Assembly: GCF_023101085.1 (NCBI RefSeq) | Contig: NZ_CP064703.1 | Coordinates: 5,022,001-5,086,000 of the forward strand | Reading direction: 5' to 3' | Origin: Bradyrhizobium sp. 170 | GTDB taxonomy: Bacteria; Pseudomonadota; Alphaproteobacteria; Rhizobiales; Xanthobacteraceae | DNA: 64,000 nt | In this document: in pieces, positions 55,575 through 63,661 of the stretch | Layout of the letters: each line of letters opens with the position of its first letter | How positions within the stretch are numbered: the stretch's first letter is position 1 | Position numbers and translations under genes: made by a program | The notes under the pieces: model-generated | What the model was told of the DNA's origin: nothing | The model's input: the letters and a program-made list of their open reading frames with translations, nothing else | Database searches by the model: none

Positions 55575-56300
55575 TCAGGCCGACGCCCGCTGGGCAACAC
55601 GGTCCTCGCCATATTGCGGCGTGATGTCCTCGTCGATCATGCCTCGGATCATCTTGATCACGGCCCCGCGCGCTCGTGCCTTGGTGGCGGCGTGAGCGGT
55701 CATGTTGAGGGTGGCGAGCGCCTGCGCGGCCTCCTCGGCGCTGCGCTCCAGCGCGTCAGCCGGAACGACGCGGTCAAAGAAGCCGGCGGTGACGGCTTCG
55801 GTGGGGCCGAACATTTCCGCTGTCATCACCACCCTGCTGAAACAGGCCGGCGTCAGCCGCTGTCGCGCGATCTCGATGGCGAAGCGCGGCACGGTAAGCC
55901 CGATCGCGACCTCGTTCATGCCGATCCGGTAGTCGCCCTCGGCGGCAATGCGATGGTCGCTGGACATGATGAGGAAGGCCCCCATCGGATAGGCGTTGCC
56001 CTGGCAGGCCGCCACCACAGGTGTCGGGAACGAGAGGATGCGCAGCGCCAGTTCTGCGCCCGCTTTCACCATCAGATATTGGTCCTCGGCGCTCCCCTTG
56101 GCGAAGACGCTAAGATCGAAGCCGCCGGAAAAATGCTTGCCCCGCGCCTTCAGGATCACGACGGTCTTGTCTTTTTCCGCCTGATCGAACGCCGCGTGCA
56201 GCGCATTCAGCATCGCAAGCGACATCACATTGGCCTTGCCGTCGTCGATCACAATGGCGCCGACCGGGCCGGAACGGGAATAGGTCGCGAGATCAGTCAT
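55575..56300 (-). CDS. Enoyl-CoA hydratase/isomerase family protein
   Basis: The 241-aa crotonase-fold enzyme acts on acyl-CoA thioesters. The oxyanion-hole segments are ARGKHFSGGFDLSVF and QGNAYPMGAFLIMSSDHRIA. The second catalytic Glu of classical hydratases is not in its usual context; a Met-Asn-Glu stretch (GMNEVAIGL) is present near residue 128, so a hydratase or isomerase role is open. GGGAGG lies 7 nt before ATG 56300. It precedes its TetR gene in what looks like a two-gene operon with palindromic operators upstream. Confidence 0.9.
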   Translation of the reverse strand: MTDLATYSRSGPVGAIVIDDGKANVMSLAMLNALHAAFDQAEKDKTVVILKARGKHFSGGFDLSVFAKGSAEDQYLMVKAGAELALRILSFPTPVVAACQGNAYPMGAFLIMSSDHRIAAEGDYRIGMNEVAIGLTVPRFAIEIARQRLTPACFSRVVMTAEMFGPTEAVTAGFFDRVVPADALERSAEEAAQALATLNMTAHAATKARARGAVIKMIRGMIDEDITPQYGEDRVAQRASA

Positions 56301-56321
56301 GATTTGCCTCCCTGTCGTTAT

Positions 56322-56408
56322 AAGTATCCAGTGGATACTTTAGCGGACACGGATCCGGCGCAAGGGATTTCTCCAGACGGGAAATGCATGCTGGCATCCA
56401 CTGGATGC
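56322..56408 (-). promoter_or_regulatory. Two related TetR-type operators before the crotonase gene
   Basis: Site 1, AAGTATCC-AGT-GGATACTT (56322-56340), is 22 bp before the start codon and abuts a minus-strand -10 TATAAC (56317-56322). Site 2, GCATCC-ACT-GGATGC (56394-56408), shares the core RTATCC-like half. Their centres are 70 bp apart. The 56301-56449 interval shows no gene. Confidence 0.65.
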
Positions 56409-56449
56409 ATATGTCTCGGCGAATGCCTGCTGGCTCCCGGCAAAGAGGC

Positions 56450-56549
56450 GTCATCGTCCGGCTTGACCGGACGATCCAGTATTCCAGAGACAATAGTGAT
56501 TCACCGTGAGGCCGCGGCGTACTGGGTCCCCGCTTTCGCGGAGGACGAC
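56450..56549. repeat. Palindromic intergenic repeat near prfC
   Basis: GTCATCGTCCGGCTTGACCG at one end pairs imperfectly with the CGCTTTCGCGGAGGACGAC end, and ATCCAGTA pairs with TACTGGGT within. It is another Bradyrhizobium-type mobile intergenic palindrome, placed just beyond the prfC stop, and may help terminate it. Confidence 0.7.
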
Positions 56550-56576
56550 AGATGGGGCGGAGCGACAGCGCTCCGA

Positions 56577-58196
56577 CTACGCCTTCTTCTTCACGTCCTT
56601 GACGTTGGAAAAATTGATCCCCTCGGCCCGTTCGCGGGTATAGCCGAGATAGAACTCGTTCTTGGCCATGAATACCGGATCGCCGTCGACGTCATCGGCG
56701 ATGCCGGAGCCGTTGGCGGCGATGAAAGCGTCGAGTTTCTTGCGATCGTCGGACGAGACCCAGCGCGCGAGCTGGAACTCCGAGACCTCGAATTCCACCG
56801 GCAGCGAATATTCCGCGTCGAGCCGCGCCTTGAGCACGTCGAGCTGCAGCGGACCGACGACGCCGACCAGCGCCGGTGCGCCGTCGCGCGGCCGGAACAC
56901 CTGCACCACGCCCTCTTCCGACATCTGCTGCAGGGCTTCCTTCAGCTTCTTCGCCTTCATCGCGTCCGTCAGGCGCACGCGGCGGACGATTTCCGGCGCA
57001 AAGCTCGGAACTCCGACGAAGGTGATATCCTCGCCCTCGGTCAGCGTATCGCCGATCCGAAGCGTGCCGTGGTTGGGAATGCCGACGACGTCGCCGGCAA
57101 AGGCTTCGTCTGCCACAGAACGATCCTGGGCGAAGAAGAACTGCGGCGACGACAGCGACATGTTCTTGCCGGTGCGCACCAGTTTTGCCTTCATGCCGCG
57201 GCTGAGTTTGCCTGAACATAGGCGCGCGAAGGCGATACGATCGCGGTGGTTCGGATCCATGTTGGCCTGGATCTTGAACACGAACGCGCTCATGCGCGGC
57301 TCGGCCGCCTCGACCTTGCGCAGGTTCGAATCTTGCGCCCGGGGCGCAGGCGCAAACTTGCCAAGACCTTCCAGCAGGTCGCCGACGCCGAAATTGCGCA
57401 GCGCGCTGCCGAAATAGACCGGCGTGAGATGGCCTTCGCGAAATGCCTGCAGCTCGAACGGCTTGCAGGCTTCCGAGACCAGCGCGAGTTCATCCTTGAT
57501 CTCGGCGACGTCGAGATTGGCGTTGCGGCCGGTGAGATCGGCGATGTCGATCTGCTCGGTCGCGCCGGTCTTGGCGCCGCCGCCTTCGAGCAGGCGCACA
57601 CCGCCATTGACGACGTCGTAGGTGCCGAGGAAGTCGCGGCCGCGGCCGACCGGCCAGGTCATCGGCGTGGTGTCGAGCGCCAGCGTCTTTTCGATCTCGT
57701 CCAGGAGTTCGAACGTGTCGCGGCTCTCGCGATCCATCTTGTTGATGAAGGTGATGATCGGAATGTCGCGCAGCCGGCACACCTCGAACAGCTTTCGCGT
57801 CCGCGCCTCGATGCCCTTGGCGGCGTCGATCACCATCACGGCGGAATCGACCGCGGTCAGCGTGCGGTAGGTGTCTTCGGAAAAGTCCTCGTGGCCCGGC
57901 GTATCCAAGAGGTTGAAGACGAGGTCCTGGAACTCGAACGTCATCACCGAGGTCACGACCGAGATGCCGCGCTCGCGCTCGATCTTCATCCAGTCGGAAC
58001 GGGTATTGCGCCGCTCGCCCTTGGCCTTGACCTGTCCCGCCAGATTGATGGCGCCGCCGAACAGCAGGAGTTTTTCGGTCAGCGTGGTCTTGCCGGCGTC
58101 CGGGTGGGAGATGATCGCAAACGTGCGCCGCCGCGCCACTTCATCGGCAAGCGGCGAGCGGGACGGCGATTCGGCAGTGACGGCAATGTCGGACAT
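56577..58196 (-). CDS. prfC: Peptide chain release factor 3
   Basis: RF3 is the GTPase that removes RF1/RF2 from the ribosome after peptide release. The 539-aa protein has the G1 motif [10 protein letters not shown] (residues 30-39), [13 protein letters not shown], and NKMDRESRD with the NKxD G4 motif. The C-terminal domains ([26 protein letters not shown]) are typical. ATG 58196 is the conserved start; the in-frame ATG at 58235 adds a poor extension. It diverges from the gdx gene with its riboswitch. Confidence 0.96.
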   Translation of the reverse strand: MSDIAVTAESPSRSPLADEVARRRTFAIISHPDAGKTTLTEKLLLFGGAINLAGQVKAKGERRNTRSDWMKIERERGISVVTSVMTFEFQDLVFNLLDTPGHEDFSEDTYRTLTAVDSAVMVIDAAKGIEARTRKLFEVCRLRDIPIITFINKMDRESRDTFELLDEIEKTLALDTTPMTWPVGRGRDFLGTYDVVNGGVRLLEGGGAKTGATEQIDIADLTGRNANLDVAEIKDELALVSEACKPFELQAFREGHLTPVYFGSALRNFGVGDLLEGLGKFAPAPRAQDSNLRKVEAAEPRMSAFVFKIQANMDPNHRDRIAFARLCSGKLSRGMKAKLVRTGKNMSLSSPQFFFAQDRSVADEAFAGDVVGIPNHGTLRIGDTLTEGEDITFVGVPSFAPEIVRRVRLTDAMKAKKLKEALQQMSEEGVVQVFRPRDGAPALVGVVGPLQLDVLKARLDAEYSLPVEFEVSEFQLARWVSSDDRKKLDAFIAANGSGIADDVDGDPVFMAKNEFYLGYTRERAEGINFSNVKDVKKKA

Positions 58197-58249
58197 GAGG
58201 CTCGAGCGTTTGGCAGGGAAAACCGGGCTAATCAAGCCTCATTTGGTGG

Positions 58250-58278
58250 TTGCGGAGGGCGTTGGCCAGACCCATATC
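58250..58278 (+). promoter_or_regulatory. Candidate promoter of the riboswitch-gdx unit
   Basis: TTGCGG (58250-58255) and CATATC (58273-58278) are 17 bp apart. Transcription would start about 58284-58286, exactly at the first riboswitch hairpin. The match to consensus is modest; position is the main support. Confidence 0.4.
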
Positions 58279-58284
58279 GGCAGC

Positions 58285-58349
58285 GGAAGGACGGCCTTCC
58301 ATTTCACAGCTCATCCGCGGGGACGACCCTGCCTGGTTCGGAGGGTCGT
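58285..58349 (+). promoter_or_regulatory. Guanidine-II (mini-ykkC) riboswitch
   Basis: Two hairpins with ACGR loops define the class. P1 is GGAAGG-ACGG-CCTTCC (58285-58300) and P2 is GCGGGG-ACGA-CCCTGC (58317-58332, one G-U pair), with a 16-nt linker. Each ACGR loop is the guanidine-binding element of the class. In addition ACGACCCT (58323-58330) can pair over 8 bp with AGGGTCGT (58342-58349), which includes the ribosome site GGAGG (58340-58344). So P2 and the site-sequestering helix exclude each other: guanidine should free the ribosome site and turn gdx on (mechanism inferred). The start codon follows at 58351. Confidence 0.88.
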
Positions 58350-58350
58350 G

Positions 58351-58665
58351 ATGGCCTGGATCGTATTGTTCGTCGCCGGCCTCATGGAAATAGGCTGGGC
58401 TATCGGCCTCAAGTATACTGAAGGTTTCACACGCCTCGTTCCATCCGTCCTGACGCTCGCCTGCATGGCGGGCAGCATCCTCCTGCTCGGCCTTGCCTTG
58501 AAAGCGCTGCCGATCGGAACCGCCTACGCGGTGTGGACCGGTATCGGCGCGGTCGGAACGGCCATCCTGGGCATCGCCCTGTTCGGCGAGCCTGCTACCG
58601 CCGCCCGCCTCGCCTGCATCGGCCTGATCGTGGCCGGCATTGCCGGGCTCAAGCTTGTCACCTGA
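58351..58665 (+). CDS. gdx: SMR-family guanidinium exporter Gdx (SugE)
   Basis: The 104-aa four-TM protein matches Gdx/SugE. The central Glu13, essential for substrate and proton exchange, is in [37 protein letters not shown] in helix 3 is the subtype mark that separates Gdx from the drug pump EmrE. It should exchange guanidinium for protons across the inner membrane as a dimer of opposite topology. ATG 58351 sits directly below the riboswitch. Its stop abuts, without a gap, the stop of the convergent pit gene. Confidence 0.93.
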   Translation: MAWIVLFVAGLMEIGWAIGLKYTEGFTRLVPSVLTLACMAGSILLLGLALKALPIGTAYAVWTGIGAVGTAILGIALFGEPATAARLACIGLIVAGIAGLKLVT

Positions 58666-59670
58666 TCAGCGCAACAGCAGTGCCGCCCAATAGGTCAACG
58701 CCGCCACGATCGCGGAAGCCGGAATGGTGATCACCCAGGCATAGACGATCGAACTCGCCACGTTCCAGCGCACCGCCGAAACCCGCCGCGCCGCGCCGAC
58801 GCCGATGATCGAGCCGGTAATGGTGTGGGTCGTGGATACGGGAACCCCGAGAAAGGTCGCCATGAACAGGGTCGCCGCCCCGCCGGTTTCAGCGCAAAAA
58901 CCCTGCATCGGCGTCAGCTTCGTAATCCGCAGCCCCATGGTGCGGACGATCCGCCAGCCTCCCATCAGGGTGCCGAGGCCCATGGCCGCCTGGCAGGAAA
59001 TCACGACCCAGAACGGGATGTTAAAGTCCGCGCCGAGGTGACCCTGCGAATAGAGCAGCACCGCGATGATGCCCATGGTCTTTTGCGCGTCATTGCCGCC
59101 ATGGCCGAGCGAATAGAGCGACGCCGAGACGAATTGCAGGATGCGGAAGGCGCGGTCGACCGCAAACGGCGTCGAGCGCACCGAGAGCCAGGACACGATC
59201 GCGACCAGCACCAGCGCCAGCAGGAACCCGACCAGCGGCGACAGCACGATCGCCAGCAGCGTTTTCGACAGGCCGGTCCAGACAGCCGCCGAAATCCCGG
59301 CCTTTGCCATGCCGGCGCCCACCAACCCGCCGATCAGCGCGTGCGAACTGGACGAGGGAATCCCGAGCGCCCACGTGATCAGGTTCCAGACGATGGCGCC
59401 CACAAGTGCCGCGAAAATCACGGTGGCATCGACAACGCTCGGTTCGATGATGCCGGTGCCGATCGTATTGGCGACGTGGAGCCCGAACACCAGGAAGGCG
59501 ATGAAATTGAAAAAGGCGGCCCAGATCACCGCATATTGCGGGCGCAACACGCGGGTCGACACGATCGTTGCGATCGAATTGGCGGCGTCGTGCAACCCGT
59601 TGAGGAAGTCGAACAGCAGCGCGACCGCGATCAGGAAGACCAGAATCGGAAGACCGAGCGAGGCGTCCAC
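58666..59670 (-). CDS. pit: Low-affinity inorganic phosphate transporter (Pit)
   Basis: The 334-aa protein of about ten TMs moves metal-phosphate complexes with protons. The PiT signatures are clear: NGLHDAANSIATIVSTRVL near residue 24, a PSSSSHALIGGLVG half near residue 105 and GVPVSTTHTITGSIIG in the second half, with GGNDAQKTMG between. The start is GTG 59670 with AGGG upstream. It follows the DUF47 gene by 15 bp, the orfA-pit arrangement of Sinorhizobium. The length is shorter than the E. coli Pit (about 500 aa) but normal for rhizobial forms. Confidence 0.95.
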   Translation of the reverse strand: MDASLGLPILVFLIAVALLFDFLNGLHDAANSIATIVSTRVLRPQYAVIWAAFFNFIAFLVFGLHVANTIGTGIIEPSVVDATVIFAALVGAIVWNLITWALGIPSSSSHALIGGLVGAGMAKAGISAAVWTGLSKTLLAIVLSPLVGFLLALVLVAIVSWLSVRSTPFAVDRAFRILQFVSASLYSLGHGGNDAQKTMGIIAVLLYSQGHLGADFNIPFWVVISCQAAMGLGTLMGGWRIVRTMGLRITKLTPMQGFCAETGGAATLFMATFLGVPVSTTHTITGSIIGVGAARRVSAVRWNVASSIVYAWVITIPASAIVAALTYWAALLLR

Positions 59671-59685
59671 TTGATTGGCCCTGCC

Positions 59686-60330
59686 CTATACCTGTTCGAT
59701 CACGATGGAATTGATCTCATTGGCGACGTCGTCGAAGCGGTCGGATACTTTCTCAAGATGCTTGTAGATTTCGGCGCCCACGATGAAATCCATCGAGTTG
59801 CCGCCTCGGTGCTTGAGAAACAGTTCCTTCAATCCGATGTCGTGGAGATCGTCGATGCGGCCCTCCAGCTTTCCGATCTCCTCGGTAATGGCGGTCAGCA
59901 TCGCGACGTTGTTTCCGATCGACTGCATCAGCGGCAGCGCACGACCGACCAGATTGGCGCACTCGACCAGCAGGGTCCCGATCTCGCGCATCGGCGGCTC
60001 GAAGATGCGGACCTCGAACAGCACCACCGCCTTCGCAGTCTGCTGCATCTGATCGATCGCATCGTCCATCGCGGTGATCAGGTTCTTGATGTCACCGCGG
60101 TCGAACGGGGTAATGAAAGTGCGTCGGACCGCTGTCAGCACCTCGCGGGTAATGCCGTCGGCGTCATTTTCGAACTGGTTGACGCGCTGGCAGAACACCG
60201 GCGTCTCGTCGCCGCCGCGCAGCATGTCCTGCAGCGCCAACGCCCCCTGCAGCACCGTCTGGGCGTGCCGGTCAAACAGGTCAAAAAACCGCTCCTCCTT
60301 GGGCAAAAAGGCACGAAACCAGCGCAGCAT
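59686..60330 (-). CDS. DUF47 (PhoU-like) accessory protein of Pit
   Basis: The 214-aa cytosolic all-helical protein is of the DUF47 family, a PhoU-like accessory to Pit transporters (orfA in Sinorhizobium). FITPFDRGDIKNLITAMDDAID is the typical metal-binding block and DRFDDVANEINSIVIE the C-terminal helix. It probably gates or couples Pit. It is first in the operon with pit 15 bp downstream. A Pho-box-like sequence lies about 40-60 bp upstream. Confidence 0.94.
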   Translation of the reverse strand: MLRWFRAFLPKEERFFDLFDRHAQTVLQGALALQDMLRGGDETPVFCQRVNQFENDADGITREVLTAVRRTFITPFDRGDIKNLITAMDDAIDQMQQTAKAVVLFEVRIFEPPMREIGTLLVECANLVGRALPLMQSIGNNVAMLTAITEEIGKLEGRIDDLHDIGLKELFLKHRGGNSMDFIVGAEIYKHLEKVSDRFDDVANEINSIVIEQV

Positions 60331-60370
60331 AGGTACTATCCATCGTTCAGGAACGGCCGCCCGGGGCGGC

Positions 60371-60388
60371 CCGTCACGAAGCTGTCAT
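60371..60388 (+). promoter_or_regulatory. Pho-box-like element upstream of DUF47-pit
   Basis: CCGTCAC-GAAG-CTGTCAT (60371-60388) has one perfect and one 5/7 PhoB half-site with the normal 4-nt gap. It reads opposite to transcription, which is unusual for activation; in Sinorhizobium orfA-pit is repressed by PhoB. Only one 18-bp unit is present. Confidence 0.4.
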
Positions 60389-60482
60389 AGACCATCCGAA
60401 GACAAAGCGCGCGACGGCAGGCCCCGGGAAACGGGTCATCCACCGCTTTGTGGCACCGAAACAGGCGTCAAAACCGGCAGTT

Positions 60483-61451
60483 TTACAGCGATCTCCGGAA
60501 ATAATGCGCGATTTCGCCGATCACGCCGCGGCGGAAGGTCAGCACGCAGGCGACGAAGATGACGCCCTGGATCACCGTCACCCACTGGCCGAACCCGGCC
60601 AGATATTGCTGCATGGCGATGATGACGAAGGCGCCGACCACCGGGCCGAACACCGTTCCGAGGCCGCCAACCAGCGTCATCAGCACGATTTCGCCCGACA
60701 TCGTCCAGTGCACGTCGGTGAGCGAGGCGTTCTGCGCCACGAACACCTTCAGCGAGCCGGCAAAGCCCGCGATGGTCCCGGAGAGGATGAAGGCGAGCAG
60801 CTTGTACTGGTCGGTCTTGTAGCCCAGCGAGATCGCGCGCTGCTCGTTCTCGCGGATCGACTTCAGCACCTCGCCGAACGGCGAGTTGATGGTGCGGTAG
60901 ATCAGCAGGAATCCGCCGAGGAAGCCGGCCAGCACGACGTAGTAAAGTACGGTCGGGTTAGCGAGATTGAAGACACCGAACAGATAGCCTTGCGGGATGC
61001 CCTGGATGCCGTCTTCGCCATGGGTAAAGGGCATCTGCAGATAGATGAAATACAGCAGTTGCGACAGCGCCAGCGTGATCATCGAGAAATAGATGCCCTG
61101 CCGACGGATCGAGATGAAGCCGGTGACGACCGAAAGAGCCGCGGCGGCGGCGACTCCGACCAGAATTCCGAGTTCAGGCGTAAAACCCCAAACCTTCAGC
61201 GCATGCGCCGTGCAGTAACCCGCGGTGCCCAGGAACATCGCGTGGCCGAACGACAGCAGGCCGCCATAGCCGATCAGGAGATTGAACGCGCAGGCGAGCA
61301 GCGCGAAGCACAGCGCCTGCATGACGAAGAACGGGTAGATGCCGGTCGCGGGCACCATGGCCAGCAGCACCGCCATCGCCGCGAACACGATCATTTCGTC
61401 GCGGATGGCCCGCGGGCTTGTCGGCAGTGTGTCGTCAGTCAATGCGCTCAT
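60483..61451 (-). CDS. Branched-chain-amino-acid-type ABC permease (LivM type)
   Basis: The 322-aa inner-membrane permease has about ten hydrophobic segments and the LivM-type order: FNLLIGYGGLLSFGHAMFLG (about residues 57-76), a conserved GIPQGYLFG region and VLMTLVGGLGTVFGPVVGAF near residue 235, the ATPase coupling region. It works with the LivH-type permease, from which it is separated by 1 bp. The operon order is binding protein, LivH, LivM on the minus strand, with a LivF-type ATPase upstream of the binding protein. Confidence 0.92.
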   Translation of the reverse strand: MSALTDDTLPTSPRAIRDEMIVFAAMAVLLAMVPATGIYPFFVMQALCFALLACAFNLLIGYGGLLSFGHAMFLGTAGYCTAHALKVWGFTPELGILVGVAAAAALSVVTGFISIRRQGIYFSMITLALSQLLYFIYLQMPFTHGEDGIQGIPQGYLFGVFNLANPTVLYYVVLAGFLGGFLLIYRTINSPFGEVLKSIRENEQRAISLGYKTDQYKLLAFILSGTIAGFAGSLKVFVAQNASLTDVHWTMSGEIVLMTLVGGLGTVFGPVVGAFVIIAMQQYLAGFGQWVTVIQGVIFVACVLTFRRGVIGEIAHYFRRSL

Positions 61452-61452
61452 G

Positions 61453-62316
61453 TCAGGCAGCCCGTCCGGTCAGTCCCGCAGGCTTCACCAGCAACACCAG
61501 CACCATCAGGACGAACACCACGGTGTTGGAAGCCTCGGGATAAAAATACTTGGTCAGTCCCTCGATCACGCCGAGGGCGAAGCCGGTGATGATCGATCCC
61601 ATGATCGAGCCCATGCCGCCGATCACCACCACCGCGAACACGACGATGATCAGATCGGCGCCCATCAGCGGCCGCACCTGGTTGATCGGGGCCGACAACA
61701 CGCCGGCCAGCGCGGCAAGACCGACGCCGAGCCCGTAGGTCAGCGTGATCATCCTGGGCACGTTGATGCCGAAGGCGCGCACCAGGGTCGGATTTTCGGT
61801 CGCGGCGCGCAGATTGGCGCCGAGCCGCGTTTTCTCGATCAGGAACCAGGTCGCGATGCAGACCACGAGCGAGAACACCACCACCCAGCCGCGATAGATC
61901 GGCAGGAACATGAAGCCGAGATTCATGCCGCCCTTCAGCTCATCCGGGATCGCGTAAGGCAACCCGGAAGAGCCGAAATAATTCTGGAACACGCCCTGCA
62001 CGATCAGCGCGATGCCGAAGGTCAGCAGCAATCCGTAGAGATGGTCGAGGCCGGAGAGCCATTGCAGCATGGTCCGCTCCAGGATCATGCCGAAGATACC
62101 GACGACGATGGGCGCGATGATCAGCGCCGGCCAATAGCCGATGCCGGCGATGTTCAACAGAAAGTACGCGCAGAACGCACCCATCATATAGAGCGCGCCA
62201 TGGGCGAAATTGATGATGTTGAGCATGCCGAAGATCACGGCGAGCCCGAGACTGAGCAGCGCGTAGAACGATCCGTTGATCAATCCCACCAAGAGCTGGG
62301 CGTAAAGAGCTTGCAT
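61453..62316 (-). CDS. Branched-chain-amino-acid-type ABC permease (LivH type)
   Basis: The 287-aa permease has about eight TM segments. It shows the LivH marks YAQLLVGLINGSFYALLSLG at the start, GMLNIINFAHGALYMMGAF and VFAVVVIGGMGSIMGSIITG near residue 225, the coupling region. I placed the start at ATG 62316, the family N-terminus; a TTG five codons earlier is also possible. It follows the binding-protein gene by 89 bp with a hairpin between (62372-62397) and precedes LivM by 1 bp. Confidence 0.92.
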   Translation of the reverse strand: MQALYAQLLVGLINGSFYALLSLGLAVIFGMLNIINFAHGALYMMGAFCAYFLLNIAGIGYWPALIIAPIVVGIFGMILERTMLQWLSGLDHLYGLLLTFGIALIVQGVFQNYFGSSGLPYAIPDELKGGMNLGFMFLPIYRGWVVVFSLVVCIATWFLIEKTRLGANLRAATENPTLVRAFGINVPRMITLTYGLGVGLAALAGVLSAPINQVRPLMGADLIIVVFAVVVIGGMGSIMGSIITGFALGVIEGLTKYFYPEASNTVVFVLMVLVLLVKPAGLTGRAA

Positions 62317-62371
62317 CGGTTTCGCACTCAATCTCGTTTATGACGCAAATCGCGTTGTGACGCGAGAGGGC

Positions 62372-62397
62372 GCCCGCCGGCACGGATGCCGGCGGGC
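62372..62397 (-). terminator. Hairpin between binding protein and permeases
   Basis: GCCCGCCGGCA and TGCCGGCGGGC form a perfect 11-bp stem with a CGGA loop. No T-run follows on the minus strand, so it probably stabilises or attenuates the message to give more binding protein than permease, as in many ABC operons. Confidence 0.6.
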
Positions 62398-62405
62398 TAT
62401 CGTTC

Positions 62406-63623
62406 TTACTTCTTTACCAGCGGACAGGCGCTTTCCGAAAGCGGTCGGAAGGCCTGGTCCGCCGGGGTTGTTCCGACCAGCTTGTAATAGTCCCACGGTC
62501 CCTTGGATTCGGAAGGCTTCTTGACTTCAAACAGATAGGCCGGATGAAGCTTGCGGCCGTCGGCGCGGATCGTGCCCTTGCCGAACAGCGGGTCGTCAGT
62601 CGGCGCTTCCTTCATTTTCGCAACCACCTTGACGCCGTCATGAGGATTGCCGCCCATCGCATCGATCGTCTTGAAATAGTGGATCAGGCCCGAATACACG
62701 CCAGCCTGCACCATCGACGGCATCGCCTTGTTCTTCATGCGCTCGGAGAAGCGTTTCGAAAACGCGCGAGTGCCGTCGTTCAAATCCCAGTAGAACGTTT
62801 CGGTGAAATTCAGGCCCTGAGCCACCTTGAGGCCGAGGGAGTGAACGTCGTTGATGAACAGCAGCAGTCCCGCGAGTTTCTGGCCGCCCGAGACGATGCC
62901 GAACTCCGCGGCCTGCTTGATGGTGTTGGTAGTGTCGCCGCCGGCATTGGCCATGCCGACGATCTTGGCCTTGGAGGCCTGCGCCTGCAGCAGGAACGAG
63001 GAGAAGTCCGACGAATTCAGGGGATGCCTGACGGTGCCGATAACCTTGCCGCCCGATTTAACCACGACTGCGGCGGTATCGCGTTCCAGCGCGTGGCCGA
63101 ACGCGTAGTCCGCGGTCAGGAAGTACCAGGTGTCGCCGCCGGCCTTCACCAGCGCCTGCCCGGTGCTGTTCGCCAGCATGTAGGTGTCGTAAACCCAGTG
63201 AATTGTGTTCGGCGAGCACTGGGCATTGGTGAGGTCCGACGTCGCCGCGCCGGTATTGATCATGATGGCGTTCTTTTCCTTCACCAGATTGTTCACCGCC
63301 AGCGCAACGCCGGAGTTCAGAACATCCACGAAGATATCGACCTTCTCGACGTCGATCCATTGACGCGCGACGGTGGTGCCGATGTCGGGTTTGTTCTGGT
63401 GGTCGGCGGAGATCAGGTCGATCTTCCACCCCTTGGCCGCAAGGCCGGAATCCTCGATCGCCATCTGCGCCGCCAACGTCGAGCCGGCGCCGCCGAGGTC
63501 GGAGTAAAGCCCGGAATTGTCGGTGAGAACGCCGATCTTGACGTTCTTGTCCTGTGCCAGGGCGCCGCCTGCGGCAAACGCCAGGGCGGTGCCGAGGAAA
63601 AGAGCTGAAATGCGATGTTTCAT
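62406..63623 (-). CDS. Branched-chain-amino-acid-type ABC substrate-binding protein
   Basis: The 405-aa periplasmic protein has a signal peptide (about residues 1-23, ending GALA) and a type I fold with KNVKIGVLTDNSGLYSDLGG at the start. GGAGAC precedes ATG 63623. It lies in an operon of the order ATPase, binding protein, LivH, LivM. It is highly similar to the orphan protein at 40954-42192, with which it shares several stretches of more than ten identical residues. The true ligand may be amides, urea-like or aromatic acids rather than leucine; the sequence alone does not decide. Confidence 0.93.
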   Translation of the reverse strand: MKHRISALFLGTALAFAAGGALAQDKNVKIGVLTDNSGLYSDLGGAGSTLAAQMAIEDSGLAAKGWKIDLISADHQNKPDIGTTVARQWIDVEKVDIFVDVLNSGVALAVNNLVKEKNAIMINTGAATSDLTNAQCSPNTIHWVYDTYMLANSTGQALVKAGGDTWYFLTADYAFGHALERDTAAVVVKSGGKVIGTVRHPLNSSDFSSFLLQAQASKAKIVGMANAGGDTTNTIKQAAEFGIVSGGQKLAGLLLFINDVHSLGLKVAQGLNFTETFYWDLNDGTRAFSKRFSERMKNKAMPSMVQAGVYSGLIHYFKTIDAMGGNPHDGVKVVAKMKEAPTDDPLFGKGTIRADGRKLHPAYLFEVKKPSESKGPWDYYKLVGTTPADQAFRPLSESACPLVKK

Positions 63624-63661
63624 ATTGTCTCCATTAATCCTGAGTGCAGTCGCAGTAACAA

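Noticed and set aside
58240..58350. Guanidine-I or guanidine-III riboswitch
   Set aside because: Neither the long ykkC-I core nor the ykkC-III pseudoknot sequence is present; two ACGR hairpins fit class II only.
58825..60390. 521-codon plus-strand ORF over pit and DUF47
   Set aside because: Antisense shadow; Asp/Arg/His-rich composition without domains.
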